Source: Chamaelirium japonicum (Eukaryota; Streptophyta; Magnoliopsida; Liliales; Melanthiaceae). From it: DNA of 64,000 nucleotides. The stretch is taken from NCBI GenBank assembly GCA_947650365.1, contig CANTAL010000147.1, forward strand, positions 124,001 through 188,000, written 5' to 3'. A model generated the notes under the pieces. The model did not search any database, had not been told where the DNA came from, and was given only the letters and a program-made list of their open reading frames with translations. Below, piece after piece: positions 51,765 to 61,500 of this stretch (the stretch's first letter is position 1; every line of letters starts with the position of its first letter). The position numbers and the translations under genes are program-made.

Positions 51765-51767
51765 CTA
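51759..51767 (-). promoter_or_regulatory. gag-pol stop codon in TMV-type readthrough context
   Basis: On the minus strand the gag stop reads TAG CAA TTA, and the pol frame continues in the same phase. UAG followed by CARYYA is the established leaky-stop context of tobacco mosaic virus and relatives. There is no frame change and no ATG near the beginning of pol, so partial readthrough is the simplest way to express pol at a reduced level. Use of the signal in this element is inference. Confidence 0.75.
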
Positions 51768-54266
51768 GGAGGGTGCGGGCCTCTTGGCCCCGGCGACCTC
51801 CACGTCCATGAGGTGAGGGGCATCCTGCTCGCATCTGGTTGCGGCTACCTGATCTCCCCGAATGACCACGACCCCACCCGTGGTTGGGAATTTGAGGGCC
51901 TGATGGTTGGGTGAAGATACTGCCTTCATCTGCCTTAGCCAAGGCCGCCCAAGAATGGCGTTAAAGGCCGAACTCCCGTCGACTACCGCGAAGCGGACTT
52001 GGCGAGCTTCCGGGCCCGCTGTCACGGTGAGGGTTATCTCTCCTGCTACTTTAGCGACCTCACCGGTGAATCCGCTGAGGGAGCTCGTCGAGGGAGACAA
52101 GTCGGCAAGTCTCAAACCCATTCGTAGGTAGGCCGACAGAAAGAGGATGTCGACGGCGCTCCCTGAATCCACCAGAGCTCGCCTTACCTCGATGTTTGCC
52201 ATCATCAGGCGTATGACGAGGGGGTCATTGTGGGGCGCGACAACCCCAGCCATGTCATCCTCCGAAAACCATAGGAAATCGCGGGCTTCTGTCCTCGGCG
52301 CTTGAAGTAAAGTAGGAGTTAGCGAGACAGAAAATACCTTCTGCGCCCGCTCCATCTCCCTTACTCGCCGGCGGGCTTCATTACTTGATCTGGGGCCGCT
52401 CAGCCGCCCGCTAATGGTGTGGCAGATCGCCGGTCCTCCCGGGGGAGGAGGAGGTAAGGCGGGCTCCGCGAGTCCTGGGCGATCTCCCTCCCGAGGTGCT
52501 CGCTCTGGAATCACTTCGAACCTCCTCGGGAGCGAGATGAACTGGCCCAAGTGTCCCAAGGTGACCAAATCCTCCAGGTGGTTTTTCAGAGCCCGGCATC
52601 TATTAGTGTGATGCCCCGGGCTTCGATGAAAAGCGCACCGCCGCGAGTTGTCGGTCGAGCCAGGTTCTCCGACCTGTAGGGGTGGCGGGTACTGGAAGAA
52701 AGGCTCATTCCGAATCTGATGGAAAATTTGCCCCGGCGAGTGGGTCAGCACGGTGAAGTCCCGCTCCCCGGGTCCCGGAGGCAGGCGCCAGTTTGCTGGC
52801 CTTCCAGCGACCACCGCGGGAGCTTCAGCGGACGGTATTGCAGGAGCTGCGGACGGTCCGGGCAATGGTACCGAAAGTGGCACCTCCCTCCTCTCCACGG
52901 CCTTAACGACAAGAGGTCGCAAAGCCGGAGGAGGTCGCTGCTCTACTGCCTTTCCCTTCCGATCTAGCACTGCATCCTCGAGCTTGATGTGCTGCTGGAC
53001 CAGGGCGAATAGTTCGACCATTGTGCGAGGGTCCTTGATTACTAAGGCGTCATGAAGCTTGCCCCCCTCGGGGAGGGCGCTTCTGAAGGCGCTCACCGCG
53101 GTACGATCCTGGCCCGCCGCGTCTTCCAGAGCGAGGTAAGCGCTTCGGAATCGCGTTGCGAAGCATCGGAGCGTTTCGCGAGCTCCCATGGCCAGAGTAA
53201 ACAGAGATTCGATCCTCTTCGGGGGCTGCCTATTGCAGCGATACTGCTCCAGGAATAGCCTAGAGAGAGTTGGAAAGTTGGGGATCACGCCGGACGGCAG
53301 CTTGTGGAACCAATTCAATGCCGATCCGGTCAGACTGCTTGGAAACGCGCGACACAAGACATGGTCCTGGTCCCGGAAAAATAGAAGTTTCCTGTAGGCC
53401 AAGAGATGGTCGACGGGATCTTGCGATCCGTCAAACAATACAAACTTCGGGGGGGTCCAGTGGTGCGGAAAACCCCCTTGATGGACCTCGCTGGTGAAAG
53501 GCGAGCTTCCTCCGTGGGCGGCGAGGTCCTCCAGTAAATCCACTGGCGCACTAGGTCGCTGCCAGTGCCCGGGGAGAAATCCCAAAGGCGGCTGCGCAGG
53601 TCCTAGGCGCTCGTGCGCACTCCCTCTAGGAAGGGTCGGATCCTCCCCACGGCGACCCTCGGGAGCCACCAATCGGCGGCCTCCTGGCTGCTCGCGCGCG
53701 GATCCCTTCAGCGAGGCGGTTGGTCTGTGGGAGGCCGTCACCTCTCGAGGTTCGGAAGGTAGAGTCACCGCGGGCTCTTTCCCTCGTCGCCGATGGCGCG
53801 GGTCGCGATCCCTCTCTTGAGACCTCGCCTCCGATCCGTCAGAGTCGACGCTCCGGCTACGTCGGCGAGGGATGGTCGCGCGCGAGGTCGCCTGGTTGCT
53901 GGACCGCTGGGTTACCAGCTTCTGTAACCTTGTGAGCGGGGTCTCCTTCGCTCCACGCACGGCCGTCCTCTCAACCGGGGGTTCCGGTCGGGAAGTTCGC
54001 CGTGCTGGGACGGTCGTGGGCAGACGCGACGAGACGGGAGGTCGCGCGGGGGACGCAGGCCTCGAAGGTCCTGACCGCCGGCTAGCCGCCGGAGCCTGAC
54101 GCAAGCGCGTCAACTCCTCCATCATCGCCCGCTGGGTGGCCAACATCTCCAACAGGAGCTGGTCACTGAGCGGGACAAAGGGCTGGGGAGTCTCAGCGGG
54201 GGGTTCGCTGTGCACAGACCCCATACGGGCCCTCGCCCGCCTACGCCCCCTTGTCGCCGGAGCCAT
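51765..54266 (-). CDS. gag: gag-protease polyprotein (833 aa)
   Basis: The start ATG (54264-54266) is in a good context (AAAGATGG) about 90 bases after the 5' LTR. The first ~230 residues are basic and Arg/Ser/Pro-rich with no clear domain. The retrotransposon gag domain spans about 270-430 (ALNWFHKLP, LFLEQYRC, ETLRCFATRF) and would build the particle around the RNA. A zinc-knuckle-like motif C-X2-H-X4-H-X4-C lies at 544-557, in the form typical of this lineage. The aspartic protease is at about 670-800, with the active-site VDSGSAVDILF (Asp at 700) and the ILGRPWL motif at 771-777; it would cut the polyprotein. The frame ends at a TAG followed in phase by pol. Confidence 0.95.
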   Translation of the reverse strand: MAPATRGRRRARARMGSVHSEPPAETPQPFVPLSDQLLLEMLATQRAMMEELTRLRQAPAASRRSGPSRPASPARPPVSSRLPTTVPARRTSRPEPPVERTAVRGAKETPLTRLQKLVTQRSSNQATSRATIPRRRSRSVDSDGSEARSQERDRDPRHRRRGKEPAVTLPSEPREVTASHRPTASLKGSAREQPGGRRLVAPEGRRGEDPTLPRGSAHERLGPAQPPLGFLPGHWQRPSAPVDLLEDLAAHGGSSPFTSEVHQGGFPHHWTPPKFVLFDGSQDPVDHLLAYRKLLFFRDQDHVLCRAFPSSLTGSALNWFHKLPSGVIPNFPTLSRLFLEQYRCNRQPPKRIESLFTLAMGARETLRCFATRFRSAYLALEDAAGQDRTAVSAFRSALPEGGKLHDALVIKDPRTMVELFALVQQHIKLEDAVLDRKGKAVEQRPPPALRPLVVKAVERREVPLSVPLPGPSAAPAIPSAEAPAVVAGRPANWRLPPGPGERDFTVLTHSPGQIFHQIRNEPFFQYPPPLQVGEPGSTDNSRRCAFHRSPGHHTNRCRALKNHLEDLVTLGHLGQFISLPRRFEVIPERAPREGDRPGLAEPALPPPPPGGPAICHTISGRLSGPRSSNEARRRVREMERAQKVFSVSLTPTLLQAPRTEARDFLWFSEDDMAGVVAPHNDPLVIRLMMANIEVRRALVDSGSAVDILFLSAYLRMGLRLADLSPSTSSLSGFTGEVAKVAGEITLTVTAGPEARQVRFAVVDGSSAFNAILGRPWLRQMKAVSSPNHQALKFPTTGGVVVIRGDQVAATRCEQDAPHLMDVEVAGAKRPAPS

Positions 54267-54337
54267 CTTTGGGGTTTCTAAGGCCGTCGACGCACAGCCG
54301 TATGGTCGTGAGCGTTCTCACAGGAACCAGTCGAAAT

Positions 54338-54353
54338 CCCACAGACGGCGCCA
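54338..54353 (-). promoter_or_regulatory. Primer binding site
   Basis: On the minus strand TGGCGCCGTCTGTGGG follows the end of the 5' LTR after two T residues. TGG pairs with a tRNA CCA end; the first nine or so bases (TGGCGCCGT) fit the 3' end of plant tRNA-Asp, as often used by Tat elements, but the rest fits less well, so the primer tRNA is uncertain. Confidence 0.8.
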
Positions 54354-54552
54354 AATGTTTGGGGGATTTTTCCTGGTCCTTGCGAGCCACCTGTAAGATC
54401 AAGAAAAAAGAAACGTGAGAACGGCTGGCTCCCTTAGGAGCGCAGACCCTCCGACGCTCAAGTCAGTTATGGTAACACAACGGAGAGCTGTTGTATACCA
54501 AAGTGGTAGTGAAAGGGATTTCGAACCTGTACTTTGGAGCCTGGGGGTGTGC

Positions 54553-54559
54553 ATTTATA
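54553..54559 (-). promoter_or_regulatory. TATA box of the 5' LTR
   Basis: TATAAAT on the minus strand, expected to start the genomic RNA near 54525, about 260 bases before the gag start codon. Confidence 0.75.
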
Positions 54560-54959
54560 GACATGGGCGACCTATCGAGCTACGACGCGTGGAGGCTCTT
54601 TCCGGCACCTTCTAGGCCCCCACGTTCTAGCTTTCAATAGTTTCTGACAGTTCTTGGAACTTGGACCCCTGACATTCTTTATCGTCTAGCTCTTCTGACG
54701 CAGTAGTGGGGGACAGCAGCTGCTATTCTGTTGCCGCCATAGGGATCTTCCAGAATGTTCAAGTCTAGGAGGTCTCAAACCGACTCTGACTGGCTTCCAT
54801 GGACTGCAATCGTCCACGTAGCTTCAGTGGGTTCTCGACACCTGGCAATCTCAGGGAAAAAGCAAAGGCCAGCTCGCCAAATATTGCTCCGTCCTTTCGC
54901 CCATATTTATCAAGAGTTGGACCTCGTGGGAGCAACCTCTTCGATAAACAGGGGTCTAG

Positions 54960-55431
54960 GCGAGCTTCTGGGCGAGCTTCTGAGCGAGCTTGGGCGAACT
55001 CCTGGGCGAGCTTGGGCGAGCTCCTGAGCGAGTTAGGCGAGCTCCTAAGTGAGCATGGCGTGCTCCTAAATGAGCTTGGGCGAGCTCCTATGCCAGCTAG
55101 GCGGGCTCATGAGTGAACATGGCGAACTCCTGGACGAGCTAGGCGAGCTCCTGAGCGAGCATGGCGAGCTCCTGGACGAGCTAGGCGAGCTCCTGAGCGA
55201 GCGTTTCGAGCTCCTGGACGAGCTAAGCGAGCTCCTGAGCGAGCATGACGAGCTCCTGGACGAGCTTGGGCGATCTCCTTCGCGCTCTTTGTCTAAGCCA
55301 TTTATCGAATATGGGCGAGTATGGCGAGCTCCTGGATGAGCTTGGGCGAGCTCCTTCGCGCTCTTTGTCTAAGCCATTTATCGAATATGGACGAGTATGG
55401 CGAGCTCCTGGATGAGCTTGGGCGAGCTCCT
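54960..55431. repeat. Tandem GCGAGCTCCTG repeats inside the right LTR
   Basis: The same 21/42-bp and 76-bp tandem repeats as at 42759-43230. In this copy they lie upstream of the active promoter, where they could act as repeated factor-binding sites; no known binding motif was identified. Confidence 0.85.
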
Positions 55432-55565
55432 GTGGGGGACTGGAGGTGTGAGCTGTACTCAGATACAAGGTGTCCATCCCGCTCCATGTGAAGGCGAGCT
55501 CCTGACGAGGGTTCCAACTCCTGGACGGGCTATCCAAGATATGTGGTTTTTGATTACCCCCAACA

Positions 55566-55570
55566 AGAAT
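55566..55570. repeat. Target-site duplication AGAAT, right
   Basis: It matches 42150-42154 and is followed by GGCTCCTATAAATGAATTAG, a normal though variant satellite unit. Confidence 0.95.
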
Positions 55571-58500
55571 GGCTCCTATAAATGAATTAGAATGGATCGT
55601 ATGAGTGAATTAGAATGGATCGTATGGAATGAATTAGAATGGATTGTATGAATGAATTAGAATGGATCGTACGAATGAGTAAGAATGGATCGTACGAATG
55701 AATTAGAATGGATTGTGCGAATGAATTATAATGGATCGTACGAATGAATTAGAATGGATCGTGTGAAAGAATTAGAATGGATTTTATGAATGAATTAGAA
55801 TAGATCGTGCGAATGAACTAGAATGGATACATTCGTGCGAATGAATTAGAATGGATCGTACGAAAGAATTAGAATGGATTGTATGAATGAATTAGAATGG
55901 ATCGTGCGAAGGAATTAGAATGGATCGTACGAATGAATTAGAATGGATCGTACGAATGAATTAGAATAGATCGTACGAATGAATTAGAATGGATCGTACG
56001 AATGAATTAGAATGGATCGTGTGAAAGAATTAGAATGGATCTTATAAATGAATAAGAATGGATCGTACGAATGAATTAGAATGGATCGTACGAATGAATT
56101 AGCATGAATCGTACGAATGTATTAGAATGGATCGTACGAATGAATGAATTAGAATAGATCGTATGAATGAATTAGAATGGATCGTACGAATGAATTAGAA
56201 TGGATCGTACGAATGAATTAGAATGGATCTTACGAATGAGTTAGAATGGATCGTACGAATGAATTAGAATGGATCGTACGAATAAATTAGAATAGATACA
56301 TTCGTTCGAATGAATTAGAATGGATCATATGAATGAGTAAGAATGAATAGAATGGATCGTATGAATGAATTAGAATGGATCGTACGAATGAACTAGAATA
56401 GGATGGATCGTACGAATGAATTAGAATGGATCGTACGAATGAGTAAGAATGGATCGTACGAATGAATTAGAATGGAATAGAATAGATTGTACGAATGAAT
56501 TAGAATGGATTCGTACGAATGAATTAGAATGGATACATTCGTGCGAATGAATTAGAATGGATCGTACCAATGAGTAAGAATGGATAGTACGAATGAATTA
56601 GAATGGATCGTGTGAAACAATTAGAATGGATTGTATGAATGAATTAGAATGAATTCGTTCGATCAATTCTAATTCATTAGCACGATCCATTCTAATTCTT
56701 TCGTATGATCCATTCTAATTCCTTCGTACGATCCATTGTAATTCATTCATACAATCCATTTAAATTCATTCGCACAAATGTATCCATTAGAATGGATCGT
56801 ACGTACGATCCATTCTAATCCATTCGTACGATCCATTCTAATTCATTCGCACGAATGTATCCATTCTAGTTCATTCGTACGATCCATTCTAATTCATTCG
56901 TACGATCCATTCTAATTCATTCGCACGATCCATTCTAATTCATTTGTACGATAATTACTAATTCATTCGCACGAATGTATCCATCTAATTCATTCGTACA
57001 TACGATCCATTCTAATTCATTCGCAAGAATGTATCCATTCTAATTCATTTGTATAATCCATTCTATTTCATTCGTACGATCCATTCTTACTCATTCGTAT
57101 GATCCATTCTAATTCATTCGCACGAATGTATCCATTCTAATTCATTCGTACGATCCATTCTAATTCATTCGCACGATTCATTCTAATTCATTCATACGAT
57201 CCATTCTAATTCATTCATACAATCCATTCTAATTCTTTCACACGATCCATTCTAATTCATTCGTAGGATCCATTCTAATTCATTCGTACAATCTATTTTA
57301 TTTCATTCGTACGATCCATTCTTACTCATTCGTATGATCCATTCTAGTTCATTCGGACGAATGTATCCATTCTAATTTATTCGTACGATCCATTCTAATT
57401 CATTCATACGATCCATTCTAATTCATTCGTACGATCCATTCTAATTCATTCGTCCGATCCATTCTAATTCATTCGTACGAATGTATCCATTCTAATTCAT
57501 TCGTACGGTCCATTCTAATTCATTCGCACAATCCATTCTATTTCATTCGTACGGTCCATTCTTACTCATTTGTATGATCCATTCTAATTCAATCGGACGA
57601 ATGTATCCATTCTAATTTATTCGTACGATCCATTCTAATTCATTCGTACGACCCATTCTAATTAATTCATACAATCCATTCTAATTCTTTCATACAATCC
57701 ATTCTAATTCTTTCGTGCGAATGAATTAGAATGGATACCTTTGTGCATATGAATTAGAATGGATCGTACGAATGAATTGGAATGGATCATATTAATGAAT
57801 TAGAATGGATCGTACGAATGAATTAGAATGGATACATTCGTGCGAATGAATTAGAATGGATCGTGCGAATCAATTAGACTGGATCGTGCGAATGAATAAG
57901 AATAGATCATACGAATGAATTAGAATGGATCGTACGAATTAATTAGAATGGATACATTCGTGCGAATGAATTAGAATGGATTGTATGAATGAATTATAAT
58001 GGATCGTACGAATGAATTAGAATTGATCATATGAATTAATTAGAATGGATCATACGAATGAATTAGAATGGATCGTACGAATGAATTAGAATGGATCGTA
58101 CGAATGAATTAGAATGGATCGAGCGAATGAATTAGAATGGATCGTACGAATGAATTAGAATGGATACATTTGTGCGAATGAATTAGAATGGATCTTACGA
58201 ATGAATTAGAATGGATTGTATGAATGAATTAGAATGGATCGTGCGAATGAATTAGAATGGATCGTACGAATGAATTAGAATGGATCGTACGAATGAATTA
58301 GAATGGATTGTGTGAAAGAATTAGAATGGATCGTACAAATGAATTAGAATGGATCGTGCGAATGAACTAGAATGGATCGTATGAATGAATTGGAGTAGAT
58401 TTTGTGAATGAATTAGAACTGATCGTACGGATGAATTAGAATGGATCGTACGAATGAATTAGTATGGATACATTTGTGCGAATGAATTAGAATGGATCGT

Positions 58501-61500
58501 ACGAATGAATTAGAATGGATCGTATGAATGAATTAGAATGGATACATTCGTGCGAATGAATTAGAATGGATCGTGCGAATCCATTAGACTGGATCGTGCG
58601 AATGAATAAGAATGGATCATACGAATGAATTAGAATGGATCGTACGAATTAATTAGAATGGATACATTCGTGCGAATGAATTAGAATGGATTGTATGAAT
58701 GAATTAGAATGGATCGTACGAATGAATTAGAATGGATCATACGAATTAATTAGAATGGATCATACGAATGAATTAGAATGGTTCGTGCGAATGAATTAGA
58801 ATGGATCGTACGAATGAACTAGAATGGATCGTACGAATGAAATAGAATAGATTGTACGAATGAATTAGAATGGATTCGTACGAATGAATTAGAATGGATA
58901 CATTCGTGCGAATGAATTAGAATGGATACATTCGTGCGAAAGAATTAGAATAGATCGTATGAATGAATTAGAATGGATCCTATGAATGAATTAGAATGGA
59001 TCGTGTGAATGAATTAGAATAGATCGTACGAATGAATTAGAATGGATCGTGCTAATGAATTAGAATTGATCGAACGAATGAATTAGCATGGATCGTGCTA
59101 ATGAATTAGAATGGATCGTACGAATGAATTAGAATGGATCAAATGAATGAATTAGAATGGTTACATTCATGCGAATGAATTAGAATGGATCTTATGAATG
59201 GATTAGAATGGATCGTACGAATGGATTAGAATGGATACATTCGAGCGAATGAATTAGAATGGATCGTACGGAATGAATTAGAATGGATTGTATGAATGAA
59301 TTAGAATGGATCGTGCGAATGAATTAGAATGGATCGTACGAATGAATTAGAATGGATCTTACGAATAAATTAGAATGGATCGTACGAATGAGTAAGAATG
59401 GATCGTACGAATGAAATATAATGGATTGTACGAATGAATTTGAATGGATTCGTACGAATGAATTAGAATGGATACATTCTTGCGAATGAATTAGAATGGA
59501 CCATACAAATGAGTAATAATGGATCGTACGAATGAAATAGAATAGATTGTGCGAATGAATTAGAATGGATCCTACGAATGAATTAGAATGGATCGTGTGA
59601 CAGAATTAGAATGGATTGTATGAATGAATTAGAATGGATCGTACGAATGAATTAGAATGGATCGTACGAATGAATTCGAATGGATACATTCGTGCGAATG
59701 AATTAGAATTGATCGTACGAATGAATTAGAATGGATCGTGCGAATGAATTAGAATGGATCGTACGAATGAATTAGAATGGTTCATACGAATGAACTAGAA
59801 TGGACACATTCGTGCGAATAAATTAGAATGGATCGTACGAATGAAGTAGAATGGATCGTACGAATGAATTAGAATGGATCTTACGAATGAATTAGAATGG
59901 ATCGTACGAATAAATTAGAATGGATCGTACGAATGAATTAGAATGGATACATTCGTGCGAATGAATTAGAATGGATCGGACGAATGAATTAGAATGGATC
60001 GTACGAATGAATTAGAATGGATCGTACGAATGAATTAGAATGGATCGTACGAATAAATTAGAATGGATACATTCATCCGAATGAATTAGAATGGATCATA
60101 CGAATGAGTAAGAATGAATCGTACGAATGAAATAGAATGGATCATACGAATGAACTAGAATGGATACATTCGTGCGAATGAATTAGAATGGATCGGACGA
60201 ATGAATTAGAATGGATCGTATGAATGAATTAGAATGGATCGTACGAATGAATTAGAATGGATACATTCGTGCGAATGAATTAGAATTGATCTTACGAATG
60301 AATTAGAATGGATCGTGCGAATGAATTGGAATGGATCGTACGAATGAATTAGAATGGATCGTACGAATGAACTAGAATGGATACATTCGTGCGAATGAAT
60401 TAGAATGGATCGTACGAATGAATTAGAATGGATCGTACGAATGAATTAGAATGGATCTTACGAATGAATTAGAATGGATCATACGAATGAATTAGAATGG
60501 ATACATTCGTGCGAATGAATTAGAATGGAAAGGACGAATGAATTAGAATGGATCGTACGAATGAATTAGAATGGATCAAATGAATGAATTAGAATGGTTA
60601 CATTCATGCGAATGAATTCGAATGGATCGTACGAATGGATTAGAATGGATCGTACGAATGGATTAGAATGGATCTATTCGAGCGAATGAATTAGAATGGA
60701 TCGTACGAAAGAATTAGAATGGATCGTACGAATGGATTAGAATGGATCCTACGAATGGATTAGAATGGATACCTTTGTGCATATGAATTAGAATGGATCG
60801 TACGAATGAATTAGAATGGATCATATTAATGAATTAGAATGGATCGTACGAATGAATTAGAATGGATACATTCGTGCACGATCCATTCTAATTCATTCGC
60901 ATGAATGTATCCATTCTAATTCATTCGTACGATCCATTCTAATTCATTAATATGATCCATTCTAATTCATTCGTACGATCCATTCTGATTCATTCGTACA
61001 ATCTATTCTATTTCATTCGTACGATCCATTCTTACTCATTCGTACGATCCATTCTAATTCATTCACACGAATGTATCCATTCGTACGAATGAATTAGAAT
61101 AGATTGTACGAATGAATTAGAATGGATCGTACGAATGAATTAGAATGAATCGTACGAAGGAATTAGAATGGATCGTACGAATGAATTAGAATGGATCGTA
61201 CGAATGAATTAGAATGGATCGTACGAAGGAATTAGAATGGATCGTACGAATTAATTAGAATGGATATATTCGTGCAAATGAATTAGAATGGATCGTATGA
61301 ATGTATTAGAATGGATCGTATGAGTGAATTAGAATGGATCGTACGAATGAATTAGAATGGATTGTATGAATGAATTAGAATGGATCGTACGAATGAATTA
61401 GAATGGATCGTGTGAAAGAATTAGAATGGATTGTACGAATGAATTAGAATGGATCCTATGAATGAATTAGAATGGATCGTGCGAATGAATTAGAATGGAT

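Larger units (their letters stand above)
42155..55565 (-). mobile_element. Complete Ty3/gypsy LTR retrotransposon, Tat lineage (Retand-like)
   Basis: A full-length element of 13,411 bp transcribed right to left, flanked by AGAAT duplications. It has two 1210-bp LTRs ending TG...CA, a primer binding site next to the right LTR, gag-protease, pol, a minisatellite-bearing spacer, an opposite-strand accessory gene and a polypurine tract next to the left LTR. Tat-lineage assignment rests on the gag-protease unit, the second archaeal-type RNase H between the first RNase H and integrase, the absence of a chromodomain, and the extra gene between pol and the 3' LTR. That extra gene, antisense as in maize Grande, favours the Retand branch over Ogre; this is family knowledge, not a tree. 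All catalytic motifs are present and only one in-frame stop, likely programmed, interrupts gag-pol, so it appears capable of autonomous movement. Confidence 0.96.
54356..55565 (-). repeat. 5' LTR of the element (right LTR)
   Basis: This 1210-bp LTR drives the element. It is indistinguishable by eye from the left LTR at an offset of 12,201 bp. In its own direction: U3 about 1 kb with the GAGCTC-rich tandem repeats, TATA box at 54559-54553, and roughly 170 bp of R-U5. Identity of the two LTRs means little or no time has passed since insertion, or a recent gene conversion. Confidence 0.95.
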
